64,000 bases of DNA from positions 354,784 to 418,783 of the forward strand of contig JAACJM010000058.1 of assembly GCA_013368315.1 (NCBI GenBank), read 5' to 3'. The translations under genes and the position numbers were made by a program. Positions 44,883-56,269 of this stretch are shown here, piece after piece. This DNA comes from Tetrapyrgos nigripes. Lineage: Eukaryota; Basidiomycota; Agaricomycetes; Agaricales; Campanellaceae. The first letter of the stretch is position 1; the number at the start of each line of letters is the position of its first letter. The notes beneath the pieces were generated by a model, which worked only from the letters and a program-made list of their open reading frames with translations, had not been told where the DNA came from and did not search any database.

Positions 44883-47800
44883 CGCATCTCGAGAAACAAA
44901 TTTTCTTCGGACCTCGATGAACTCTTGAATCAAGAGGGAGAGGTGGCCATAAGTTTTCATTTTAACGAGAATGGTGATATCCTAATTGATGGATATTCAG
45001 TGCCAGAGAAGGATCGAACGTTCAGAAAAGAAGAAATATGTGAGTCATACACGTACGCGAGCATGGCTCACATCGAGAAGACAGACACTAAAGCAGCGCA
45101 ATTGCTACAAAGTCTTTTACAAGAAAGACAAAGTGGTGATGCGAGTTCATATACTCTACATCGAGTCGGAATAGATGAGTTCCCTGCGCGAGGAGTCTCG
45201 CAGACAGAAGGAACCTCGCGTTTTGACGCTGGAGTGGTAGAAGTATATGGTAAGTATAAGCCAGTTGCTATAAAGGTTCGACCGGTCAAAGATACCTTAC
45301 CTGAAGAATTCAGAATCACTAGGGACATCACTGGCAACCCTCTCGAAGGTATGCCAGTACTTAATCCCAACCCGCCCGAGTTTGTGCCTGGTGAAAGGTA
45401 CACTCTCGAACGTAAAGAAATCATAGACGCGAACCATCCGGAAGGATTTCTACAACCAGAGGAACGAAAACTGTTGCATGATTTCATGTTGAAACACGAA
45501 CCAGGCTTCGCGTGGCAGACTAGCGAAGCAGGGAACTTCAAACGAGAATTCTTCCCTCCAATTCGTATTCCTACAGCTCCACATGTTCCCTGGAACGAAA
45601 GACCTATTCCAGTTACTCCTGGCAAGCATAAAGAGGTCTACGACCTCATTTGTGAAAAGATTGCAGCTGGTACTTATGAACCCTCGAATGGTTCATACAG
45701 GGGTAGATGGTTCTGCGTACTTAAGAAAGATGGCAAGGTTCGAATTGTACATAGTCTAGAGCCCTTGAACAAAGTAACTATTCAGCACGCAGGTATTCCA
45801 CCTGCCACTGCTGATGTTGCTAGGAACTTCATGGGTGCCTCTTGTCTAGGCCTATTCGATATATTTGTTGGTTATGATCACAGGTATCTCGCTCCTGAGT
45901 CGCGAGACATGACAGCGTTCCAAACACCCTTTGGATTGCATAGACTTGTCAAGCTACCTATGGGTTGGACGAATTCGGTCCCAATATTCCATGATGATGT
46001 TACCCACATCTTCAAGGATGAGATACCTCATCTAACTATACCTTATATTGACGATGTACCTGTTCGAGGACCACCTACTAGGTACGAGTGAACTGGAGGC
46101 GGCTACGAGACTATACCAGAGAACCCAGGCATAAGAAAATTCGTTTGGGAACACTTCCAAGGCTTAAATAGGATCGTTCAACGACTGACCTATGCTGGAG
46201 GAACGTTCTCAGGCAAGAAGAGTTTCTTATGTGTACCACAAGCTACTGTGGTAGGACACTTATGCTCTTATGAAGGACGCGAGATAGATCCTAAAAAGTT
46301 GGAGACCTTGATATCATGGCCTACACCTTTAAATCTACCCGAACTAAGAAGTTTTCTAGGGACATCGGGTCAGCTGCGAATGTTTGTTAGAGACTACGCA
46401 AAGATAACAGCGGCGTTAAACAAGCTTACGGGAAAAGTCCCATGGACTTGGGGTCCAGAGCAGCAGAGCGCCTTTGATAAAGTAAAGGTTGCGCTCGCGA
46501 TAGCCCCACCACTACGAGCAGTGAATTACGATGATAAAGAAGGAATTTGTGTGGGAGTAGATACTTCCTATATGGCTGTCGGTTATTACTTGTATCAGGT
46601 TGATCCTCACGATCCTAAGAAGAAGAACTACATTTACTTTGGTTCAATAACTCTTAACGAGAGGGAAGCTAGATTCTCTCAACCTAAACGAGAGTTGTAT
46701 GGTTTGAAGCTAGCACTCGAAGATTCATATTATACGACTTATGGATGTAGGAAACTGAAAGTATATACCGACGCGAGCTATATCAAAGGCATGCTCAACA
46801 ACCCTAGTTGTGGTCCGAACGCTACAATTAATAGGTGGATTGAGGATGTTAGAAAGTATCACTTCGAGCTCATTCATGTCAAAGGAACAAGTCACGCGTT
46901 GGCTGATGGCCTCTCGCGAAGACCTCCCACGATAAGTTCGCAGCGTCATACACTGCCCTCTGAAGAAGAACTGATGGATGTTGACGATGGTGCACCCATT
47001 CCCTTCATGAAGTATGATGAGAATGACGATGACACCTTTGACTTCGAGGATTTCAAAAAGTCTATTGATAATAGAGGAGGATACTTGAATCAAGTAGCTA
47101 GAAGCTTCGAAGAGATCGAAGACGACATTCAAGAAGTTCTAGATGAGGAAAGAATGATCAAGAAAAGAACAGATGAAGTGCAGCATCTCTCTCTAGCTAC
47201 TGTAGCTCAGTTCGCGCAGACAACCCTGCTGCCTGAAACTACGGAAGAACATGTCGTGAAGCATCCCTATAGTGAAACACATAGGTCTTCAGCTGCGAAA
47301 GAGATGGATGGCTTACTTTTAGATATTAAAGAATATCTAATAGATCCTACAGAATGAAGATGGAAAACAAAGAAGAAAAGACAACAGTTCGAGAAGCTAC
47401 TATCAAAGTTCTTTGTAGATACTGAAGGACGACTCTACAGGAAAAGTCCGGTTGGGGGGAATCAACCCCTTCTAGTCGCACCACAAGGAAAGAGAATGTA
47501 TATGATGCAAGCTGCGCACGACCACCTTGGTCATAAAGGTGTCTACGCAACCACAGCTATGCTCGAGAAGCGATTCTGGTGGCCTGAGCTCGAGAAGGAT
47601 GTCAACTGGTTTGTATCCTCTTGTCAGACGTGCCAAGATCGACTGCTACAACATGTAAGGATACCTCCTACTGTAACATATACACCTTCTCTATTCCAAA
47701 AAGTTCATGTAGACGTCTTCAAAGTATCTCCAGCTAGTAATGGCTGTAAACATGTAGTACATGGTAGATGTGCTTTGTCTAGATGGTCAGAAGCACGAGC

Positions 47801-48869
47801 CTTACGACAAGACAACGCGAAAGGTATCGCTGATTGGCTCTTCGAAGACATTATTTGCAGATGGGGTTGTCCAGAAGAGATAGTGACGGATAATGCACCT
47901 CAAATGATAGCAGTACTTAAGTGGTTAGAAACTAAGTATGGTATCAGGGGTATAACCATTTCTGCCTACAACTCGCAGGCAAATGGTATCATCGAAAGGG
48001 CACACTTTGACATAAGACAAGCTCTAGTGAAAGCAACTGGTGGGGATCTAGCGAAGTGGTACTGGTTCTTGAAACCTGTACTTTGGTCAGATTGAGTGAC
48101 AGTAAGAAAGGGACTTGGTTGTTCACCTTACTTCATAACACTAGGAGCTGAACCGATACTACCTCTAGACATAGTTGAGTCTACGTGGTTGGTAAAACTA
48201 CCAAATCGCGTGCTTACTACAGAAGAGTTAGTTGGTTATCGAGCTCAAGCTTTAGCTAAACATCGTGTACATATAGAAGATATGATAGCCCGCGTAGACG
48301 AACGCAAAAGAAGAGAATTAAGAAGATTCGAGAGGGAATACAGACATGTAATCAAAGATTGGGATTTCAAACCTGGAACTCTAGTACAACTACGCAATAC
48401 GCGAATTGAAAAGAATCTAGACCAGAAGATGTATCCTAGATACTTAGGTCCAATGATAGTCATTCGTAGGACGCGTGGTGGTGCGTATATACTAGCAGAA
48501 ATGGATGGATCAGTACTTCGCGAGAAGGTAGCAGCCTTCCGCCTACTTCCCCACAAAGCTAGATATAAACCGATAGAGTTACCAGAGAATATCCACTCTC
48601 TAATAGATCTGAGTCCTGAACAACTAAATAAGATGGTACAGGAAGAAGAACTTCGAGATGAGGATTGGACCCCTGATAGGGATTATATATTTGATGCTAT
48701 TCCTAACCTTCGAGTTCCACAGTTTGACGACAACGACGAATTAGTTGAGCTCGAACCTTCAACTGCGCAGGAAGAACCACGCGAGGTTGAACCAGAAGAA
48801 GAAAACCCAGGTGAAGAAGTTGGAGTACGCACGCGTGCTCAAAGAAGGGCACAGAATGTCACCAAGTAG
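44883..48869 (+). pseudogene. Pol of the large gypsy element: RT, RNase H, integrase
   Basis: A single frame over 4 kb. RT: WFCVLKKDGKVRIVHSLEPL, LPMGWTNSVPIFHDDV and the catalytic YIDD (about 46045). RNase H: GICVGVDTSYMAVGYYLYQ, RELYGLKLALEDS, KVYTDASY and HALADGLSRRP. Integrase: HDHLGHKGV with CQTCQ (HHCC finger, 47517-47640), then DDE residues in VHVDVF, VTDNAPQ and NGIIERAHF. A C-terminal part follows with PRYLGPMIVIRR and an acidic tail; I see no chromodomain. Three internal TGA codons at 46089, 47355 and 48093 are the only defects, and there are no frameshifts. The last replaces a residue before VTVR, where Arg is expected, again CGA to TGA. Confidence 0.8.
44898..44904 (+). promoter_or_regulatory. 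Candidate -1 frameshift site, protease to pol
   Basis: A AAT TTT, read in the protease frame, is a second X XXY YYZ heptamer. It lies inside the short overlap (44883-44928) between the protease frame and the pol frame, and a -1 slip joins them without loss. A -1 step is exactly the change needed. Confidence 0.5.
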
Positions 48870-49083
48870 GGAAAGTCTAAAAAGATAGACTTCCCTGCCC
48901 CAGGTAAATGTGTTGTAGACCGGATGCCAGCTACACGCTGCACAACAGGCCAACTTCCACAATACCCAGGGCGAGGGAAGCCAGAGCTAACCCGGATTCG
49001 AACCAGGGACTGCTGCGATTGAAGTATGAGCCTCATGTCACAGCTGTGTTACCACTACACCATCAGCACGTATAAACACAAAG
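48870..49083 (-). mobile_element. SINE-like insert with tRNA head
   Basis: Immediately after pol, the minus strand reads as a tRNA-like head (49069-48984) followed by about 110 bp of unrelated body, ending in a T-rich stretch (CTATCTTTTTAGACTT, about 48892-48877) that could stop RNA polymerase III. This is the layout of a tRNA-derived SINE. No target duplication was found, so it could instead be part of the element. Confidence 0.4.
48984..49069 (-). tRNA. tRNA-like sequence with intact A and B boxes
   Basis: On the minus strand the B box GGTTCGAATCC (49004-48994) is perfect and the A box TGGTGTAGTGG fits. D stem GTGT/ACAC, anticodon stem CTGTG/CGCAG and T stem all pair. The anticodon loop is 21 nt, as if it held a 14-nt intron, so the anticodon is uncertain. 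The acceptor stem GTGCTGA/TTAGCTC has one U-U mismatch. It may be a tRNA gene, a tRNA pseudogene or a SINE head. Confidence 0.5.
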
Positions 49084-49309
49084 GCAGTGACATATGGTTG
49101 TACCTCCGTTGGCGACATTACTCAAAATCGAAAGCCTGAGTCGCGTAGACGTTGTGTTACTTAGTTCACCCAAAAAGAAATGAAGTACTAGGCATGTATT
49201 GCAATAACTACTACTTCGCGAAGACAAGTATACCTAGGACAAAGTACCAAGACCAGTGTAAAGACTGAAGAAGACCCATCTAATGGGTTAAAGTTGCATA
49301 ACAAAAGAA
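49084..49309. other. Spacer without a recognised feature
   Basis: Continuation of the element between the tRNA-like insert and the antisense gene; nothing recognised. Confidence 0.3.
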
Positions 49310-50307
49310 CTACGCCTTCGCTCCACTACCACTCGCAACCTTGTCCGCTGGCGAATCAGATTCGCGAACAACAGAATCCTCGAGTTGAGTAGTGCTAGAC
49401 GAATACCAGACCAGTGTAAAGACGAAGAAACCCATCAATGTTACAAGACGCGCCATACCATCGCACCGTCCTGGTAAGACGATGTGTAACACGTCTGAGT
49501 AGTAGCGAACTATGCGATGTGGAAGACTGGTAACTCTGTAGGTGCGGTGGAACAGTGCGAAAGGATTTCGTTCGCAAGAAAGTTCTTGATAGCGTTAAGA
49601 ACCTCAGGAGGGAGTTCGTCGAAAACCACAAAAGAAGCAGGTTGACATCCTGCAAAAGCTTGGAAGGGTCGACGGTGAGAAGCTTCTCTTGTTCTGCGTA
49701 CGCAAAGTCAGTTCAACCTTCGCGAAGGCAACAGGCTTAACACACACCTGAAGTTAGCGGGTTAAAGTTGGAAGAGGTACCTCCAATTCGTCCTCGACGA
49801 GCGGTATCCGACTTAGCAATATAGAAATTAGCTTTTCTGTATTCGCGAGATGTTGTATCGACACCAGGCACCATGTGATAGGGAATACACACCGTAGTAG
49901 CCCTAGCAGGGGTCGCACTGGCTCAGGAAGGTGTCTATAAAGAGTCCGGATACTAAGTATAAAAGAAGAATGAAATGTGAACAGTACTCACGGAACTAGC
50001 TGAGTTCTTAGGAATCTTCGCAAGCTTAGCCTTAGGGGGAGCATGAACAGAGGCCTTGATACCAGGTTCAACCATCTGGGTGAACAAACTCGGTAAAAGG
50101 GACCAGACGTGAACATGCTCTCTAGACTTACCTCAACATTGCCAGTGACATCCTCAATATCATCATCAGTGATAATCTGCCTAGACTAAAGAAGGCATTA
50201 CTTGAGGGATTCCAGCGAGGTTGCTCTCGAGAAAAGCTGCTCGGTCTCCTCCAGCTGGACGAGCAGTCGGAACAGTTCAGAAGTTTTTGAGTGTTTGGGG
50301 GACATAG
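49310..50307 (-). pseudogene. Antisense accessory gene 2 of the large gypsy element
   Basis: Unknown protein, minus strand. Likely ATG at 50307 (MSPKHSKTSELFRLLVQLEE), then QIITDDDIEDVTGNVE, an intron with GTAAGT, MVEPGIKASVHAPPKAKLAK, another intron, and a longer exon with VDTTSREYRKANFYIAKSDT. A Leu-rich part follows, and the C-terminal frame holds a membrane-like helix (ARLVTLMGFFVFTLVWYSSS) before a short hydrophilic tail ending near 49310. One exon has an in-frame TGA (TPS-stop-ASATPARATT) where CGA is plausible. The first exon junction would need a 21-nt intron, which looks like a shrunken one. Several frames are ambiguous, so the model is tentative. Confidence 0.35.
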
Positions 50308-50490
50308 CAAAAGAGCGACGGATATGAAGCTCTGAGTAATAAGAAGACGGTTGGAAAGAAAGTGCGAGTTTGAATGCCCTTTTTTATAGCCTTCGTAACC
50401 TGAGAGCTAGGGAGACGACCACATAAAGTGTGTTTGCGAACCTCGGCCAGGGAGCCTCACGATACCGCTATCATCGGGACGATGATTCAA

Positions 50491-50508
50491 TTTAGTTGGG
50501 GGGAGATG
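50491..50508 (+). other. Internal copy of the polypurine tract
   Basis: TTTAGTTGGGGGGAGATG is identical to 61986-62003, the tract and first LTR bases at the element 3' end. Flanking sequence is not shared. It may be a central polypurine tract or a scar of an older element end. Confidence 0.6.
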
Positions 50509-50894
50509 GTGGTGTCAAGATAACACAAAGATCCGGAATAATCAGAAAGATTTCGATTTTCTCCATGTGTACATCAGGGTAACACCATGCCTCATTTCAA
50601 CTACTATAGCACCAGTATTACAACCCTGAAGAATCTTAAGATTGACTTAGATCTTAAAAACACACAAAAGAAAGAAGGTACAAGATCGATTTATTCAGTG
50701 CATCTATGTACAGAAAGCAACCAGACAGCAAGAAAACAAGCAGGATAGTAGTGATACAACTCAGAAGCGACAGGAATAAGTAGTAATACTACGCGAAGTC
50801 GTTCGAGTGACAAGAAAGTATGCAGATAAAGTAAGATGACTATAAAAGAATAGTTAGAAGAAAATAAAAGAAGAATATCAAGGACTTACAGGCT
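50509..50894. other. Spacer between internal polypurine tract and accessory gene 1
   Basis: No feature recognised. ACACAAAGA/ACACACAAAAGAAAG-type A-rich phrases occur, and the stretch ends at the putative stop of antisense gene 1. Confidence 0.3.
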
Positions 50895-51023
50895 TCAAAC
50901 TTCGTCCTCATCGTTGGAGAAGGAAGGGATGGGTTTACTGAAAGTGACCCTGGGAGACAGCGCATTACGCGAACGGAACGAGCCGGAGGAGAACCTTCGT
51001 GACGACGCGAATGGCTACGCGTG

Positions 51024-51497
51024 TGTCAAGAACGTTGTCACTTAGCAAACCACCCAAGTCACACAATGAAAAGATAGATTCGGCGAGTTACAATGAAATG
51101 AGATAGAGAAAGAGAGATAGAGACGAGAAGAGAGCGAGTAGCTGACTATGCTCGACACTGCACTGTTCTAGGAGCGGAGTGGAGACGAAGTGAACAGACT
51201 AAGGAATCTAGCTACGAGATCTATGATATATATAAAAGAGAATGAATATGTGAGAAAGTCCATGGAGCCTAGGGATCGGAGATAAGAATGTGAGTCAAGT
51301 AAAGAAGTATATATGTGAGAATGTCCATGGAGATAAAGGGAACGGAGAAGTGAGTCATAAATTGGAATGGACGATGATGAGAAGTAATTAGTGTTTATGG
51401 GTTTATGGAAGATGGTGATAGAACGGAGAACGGGAAGCAGATAGGTAATAGAAGAAAATGAAGAAGAGATGAAGGAGGTGAGAGGCGATTCATGACA
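51024..51497 (-). repeat. 3' LTR of the nested chromovirus
   Basis: Pairs with 58244-58722; begins TGTCAAGAAC and ends TTCATGACA on the plus strand. It contains GAGAGAGATAGAGACGAG-type purine-rich sequence and a TATATATAAAAGAGAA run. Confidence 0.9.
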
Positions 51498-52229
51498 CTA
51501 CCCCCCTTTTAGGTCGAGCTTTCACCGGAGCTTGGAAACCGATTGTTCCACTGTTTTGTCCATTGCTTCCTGATCCTTTTGTCTAATCCCGTATAGTCGG
51601 CCAAGTTTCTGGTGAATCGTTGGGGAAGGTTCCCCACCCTGTTAGATCTGACTCACGTCCCCCCCATCCGATTCCTTCCCATGTACCCAGCCGTCGGTGT
51701 TGTTGACAGTACCCCATCCGGTGTTGTTGTCGACATAGTTCAAGTGAATGTTTCCCCCCCATACGCTTGCATCTCCCCATCCCAAGTTGTTTCGTTCATT
51801 TGACCGGAGGCTAGATGGATAGGTAGTGCATCTCGCCCGGTGTCCCGCCCCTAATCTGCATCGTTTTGATGACTCATGTCCTGGCCAGATGCATTGATTA
51901 CACCCGTTGTGCCTCCCCGTGTGTCCCTCGTCTAGTCTGCAACGCCGGCCTGAACATAGACCGTATCTGCAGCGTCCGGTGTTGTCTGTTAATGGGTCGA
52001 TCGTCGTTGTGGTGGTAGTCGAGACTGTGATAGCGATGGGTGTAGACATGATAGAGGTGTAGTGTGAGGGTCGAGACTGATAGGATGTGATTGAGCTTTT
52101 GTTCTGTCGTTCTGGGTTGGATGTGGCCGCCTTTTAACGAGTTTTTTCCGTGGTAATGGAAGGCGGCCAAGTTGCTGTCCGTTGGTGGTGACAGTAGTAA
52201 GCTCGGGGATGTTTCTGATGGAATTCTTT

Positions 52230-55200
52230 GATCATGTCTTTTACCTTGGTTAGGTTTGACGTGGGTACCCAAGTATTTTCCGAGTCGGGGTAGTCCAACC
52301 ACTTTGATAAGGTACTGGGTCCCTTTTCTGTTCCGGGTCGGTTTCGAGTCTAGTATCATCTCGACATCGTATTCTTTGTCCGCGTCCAATAGCTCCGCGG
52401 GGGTTCAGGGTAGTTTGGTCCATGAGCGTTCGTTTCGACGTACGGTGTTAATAGGGATGCGTGAAAGACGGGGTGTATACGCCAGGTTGTTGGTAGTTTC
52501 AATTTGTAGTTAACCTGACTGATCACTTCAATGATTTCGAATGGACCATGACGACGATCGACAACTTAGCTTTTGGTTGTGTTGTTTTAGGTTCTTTCCA
52601 TCGAGTAGTACCTTATCTCCGACCTTGTACCCTGTCCAGGACATGGAATGGTTTCCATGCTGTGTTTTCATCGTTTCGGCAGCTGATGTCAGGCTCGCCT
52701 TGAGTTTGTCCCTGAGTTGGTTGAGGTTTTCGAGTCGTTGTTCTACCGTTGGTAGGTTAGAGGTTGGATTGAATGATGGAAAGAATCGTGGTTGATATCC
52801 GTGTAAGAGTTCGAATGGGGATTTTCCTGTTGCCGAGTGGATTCTGGTGTTATGACTGAACTCGGCGTAAGGTAGATAGTCTACCCAGTCTTCTTGTCGA
52901 TAGTTACAGAAGATGCGTAGGAATTGCTCGAGTTCTTGGTTGTATCGCTCCGATTCTCCGTCGGTCTGTGGATGGTAAGCGGTACTGAGGGCTGAAGTTA
53001 TGCCTAATTTTCTCATGGACCGCGGCCATGACTTTGCTAGCGAACTGCGGTCCTCGGTCGGATATCATTTTGTCCCATAGTCCGTAACGTCGCCAAGTGT
53101 TGTCGAGTAAAGGTTCACTGTACCATCACTGTCAATCGTTTTTGTACACGGTGATATGATGACCGTTTTGGTTGACTTGTCGACTGTGACGTGAATCGCA
53201 TTGAACCCTTTACATTCGGGGAGATCGGTGATGAAGTCGGTAGTGATAGTTCCAAAAGGACGTTCTGGGATTTCGGTGGGAATTAGGGGAATCCGAGTAG
53301 GATGATTGTTAGTTTTCGTCGCCTGGCATTTGGCGCAGCCAGTTACGTAGTCCCTGACAAAAACCGACATTCCGGGCCACCAGAATTCTCTGCTGACTAG
53401 TTCGTAAGTTTTGTATCGTCCAGGGTGTCCTGCGCTAAGGAATCGTGATGTAATTTTACGATATCCCGTCGGAGGTCGTTGTCCGCCGGCACGTAGATTT
53501 TCCTCGGAATAAGATGATTCCATCTTCGTAGTTCCATTCCTGTAGATTCTTCGCCAGCGAACGTGGTCCGTTCCGTAGAATGACATCTAAGGCACTTACT
53601 ACCTCTAGGTCCCTCTTGGGGCATTCCTTGATTCTCCGTCGGAGTTCTACGTCCCCTATAGCGGTTACTGCTCCTTGTCTAGTTGCTCGGATTCGGAAGA
53701 ATTGGGGTCCAGGAGGATCCTGTCGGCGTTGTTTTCTCGGTTCCAATTCGTGATCTGGCCGTCTAGACAGTGGATCAGCTTTGTTGAGGCTTCCTGGTTT
53801 ATGTAGAAGGGAAAACTCAAATCGTGTGAGGAATAGCGCCCATCGTGCTTGTCGTCGACTAGTTTCTGGTTAGTCTGGAAGTATTCCAGTTCCTGTGGTC
53901 TGTAAAGATTTCGATAGTATGGGGGCTCCTTCCAAATAATGCCTCCATGTTTTAACGCTCGTATGATTGCCAGTAGTTCTTTGTCATGGATGTCGTAGTT
54001 TCGTTCGGTTTCAGAGAGGGATTTAGAGATGTAGGCGACTGGATGCCATCGGTTGTCCTCCCCTGTTTGCATAAGTATTCCCCCGTTGCGTAGTCTGATG
54101 CGTCCACCTCTACTCGGTATGGTTTCGTGTGATCCGGCATTAAGAACAGGTTTGGAAGTGAAGGCCGTTTTGAGGGCTTGGAAGGCTTTCTCGGCCTCTG
54201 TACTCCAGTACCACTGGTTGTCCTTCTTCGTCAGATCGAAGAGAGGTCGTGCGATTTTCGAAAAATCTTTGATGAAGCGTCTGTAGAAGTTCCCGAACCC
54301 CAAGAAGGCCTGTACTTCCTTCACTGTTTTGGGTGTTGGCCATTCAACTACTCCTGCTACCTTGGTCGATCCATCGCCAAGGTGTCATGAGAGACAATCA
54401 GTCCTAGGAAGTCGACCTTGTCTGCTTCGAATACGCATTTTTCGGGTTTGGCGTACAGGTCGTTATCCCGTAGTCGTTGTAGAACTGTTCGGATCAGTTC
54501 CGATGTTCTTCTATGTCATGGGTGAATATTAAAATGTCATCCATATAAATGACGATCTTCCCTTGGTCAATGAGATCCTTGAAAATAGTGTTCATCATCG
54601 CTTGGAAGGTCGCTGGCGAGTTCATTAATCCAAAGAACATGACCGTCGGTTCGAATAGTCCTCGGTTGGTTTTGAAGGCGGCTTTCCATTCGTCCCCCTC
54701 TTTGATACGAATGTTATTGTATCCCCACCGTAGGTCGATTTTGCTGAATACGTATGCGTTTTTGAGTTTGTCGATTAGTTCTGGGATGAGGGTAGTGGAT
54801 ACGCGTTCTTCACAGTCCCTTTATTGAGTGCTCTGTAATCCTGTACGGGACGTAGCTTTCCGTCCTTTTTTTTAACAAAAGAAGGGACTTGCCATTGGAG
54901 ATTTTGATGGTTTAATATATCCCTTTTCGAGATTCTCATTCAGGAAGGTGTCGAGTTCGGATTGTTCGTTTGGGGAAAGGGGTATGTTTTACATGTGCGT
55001 GGTAGGAAACCGTCTTGTAACTCGATTGCGTGGTCCCAGTCACTTCGTTGGGGTAAGCGTTCTGAAGTCTTTTTGTCGAATACCGACAAGTATTCGTGGT
55101 AATGTTTGGGTATCTGCCCCTCTAATGGGGCAGGTGAGTTCGTGGATTCGTCTTCAGTGCCTCGACGTGCTTTGGAAAAGGCAGCTCGGATACTTAGCTT

Positions 55201-55915
55201 GGTTTCTGATGGGTCTTCGTCGGGGTCGCTCGGGTATCCAAGTATTCCATAACGAGTTCACTCCATTGTCCTGGCACCTCCCATTGTCCGGTTGTATCTT
55301 CTGAGGTAAGCACTGCTCCTAAGTCGATTCGTTGCAGTCGGATGTTTCTAGACTGTTGTGATCGGCGTTGTCCGGCTATCTTTGATTGTGGTGTAATTTT
55401 ATGAGGTCCTACGATGTCCCTGAATGTCACTTGGTAATCTCGTGGTACGTTCTGGGATCGACTATTTCAGGTTGTTTCGTTTTCGTAGATAGGGTGTCGA
55501 CTTAGCTTTGGTTCGTATGGAACTTTTCTGTTGTACAAGCGTCGGGGCATCGTGTCAGGTTGATTTCTGATGTTGCCCAATCGATTTCCGGATTATGATG
55601 TCGTAACCAATCGGTTCCCAAGATGATATCGTGGTCTCCTATGTCTGTGATGTAAAACTCGGCGGTTTCCTCATGGTGAGATTGATGGTTTGGTTGTAGA
55701 TTCGTAGTTTTTGAACGGTGTAGTGTTTTACCCATCCCATTACGTTTTCTGATCCGTCGACATTCCGAACTGGAAATGGTTTTTCTAGGGGAGTACGTTT
55801 GGTGATGTTTTTGGGCAAAGGCGTCGTTGATGATGATTCCTTCCGCTCCACTGTCTAGCAAGGCGGTTGCGTCGATTTTTCGTCCAGTTATTTTCCCGAT
55901 CAATTCAACTTTCAA
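52230..55915 (-). pseudogene. Pol of the nested chromovirus, frame-broken
   Basis: In order on the minus strand: retropepsin with DSGAEG (ATALLDSGAEGIIINDAFA) and IILGTDWLRHHNPEIDW; RT with [39 protein letters not shown] and the catalytic VIYMDDILIF (about 54540); FLGFGNFYRRFIKDFSKIAR and ETERNYDIHDKELLAIIRAL (RNase H); integrase with FWWPGMSVFVRDY, CAKCQ, TTDFITDLP, AYHPQTDGESERYNQ; and a chromodomain-like [13 protein letters not shown] ... QYLIK at the end. Domain order and the chromodomain mark a chromovirus. Many one-base frame changes split the frame, in contrast to the near-identical LTRs. Confidence 0.7.
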
Positions 55916-56269
55916 CTCTATTGAAGGGGTCTGTTGGTTTCGAGTGATTGCCGTGATTCTTAATTCAGATGGGATCGTGGCTTACGAAAGGGTATAGGCT
56001 CGTGTATTGCCTGTGTTTTACTGGTATGTATGTCCATGTCCTCCTCCCACGACGTGGCAGGGGAGGTATTCAAAAATCCGATTCCGTTACGAACTTCTTT
56101 AGTAGTCCTTCTTTCTCTTCTCCCGACAATGCTCCGATTCTGGCAGTGAGTTCTGAGATATTATCCGTGGTAGTGTTGACCTTGGGTCCGAGGTCTCTGT
56201 GACGACTGCGGTTTTCTTTATGGAGGGTCTCCAGGTCGTGTTGTTGGGGTGGTCGGAGGCGTGCTAGGG

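Larger units (their letters stand above)
43528..44928 (+). pseudogene. Protease-region frame of the large gypsy element
   Basis: Frame reached from gag by a -1 step. A Lys/Glu-rich linker precedes the aspartic protease: NGKRQVECVMDSGSQIISMN with catalytic DSG (about 44395-44455), then GLAKNVPVVFGE and EVLIGRPFDVL. The protease would cut Gag and Pol. Two internal TGA codons (43819 and 44539) interrupt it. At the second, related elements keep a residue before GLA[KR]NVPV, so CGA to TGA is likely. The frame ends at 44928, overlapping pol by 46 nt. Confidence 0.7.

Noticed and set aside
45068..45625. 185-codon open frame antisense to the pol region
   Set aside because: It is a shadow of the plus-strand pol frame, with no domain and no splice or promoter signals.
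43819..48095. Reading the TGA codons as recoded (selenocysteine or reassigned) codons
   Set aside because: VPS10 and the small gene do not need this. Expected residues at several sites are Arg, which CGA to TGA explains, and TGA is used as the normal stop of gag.
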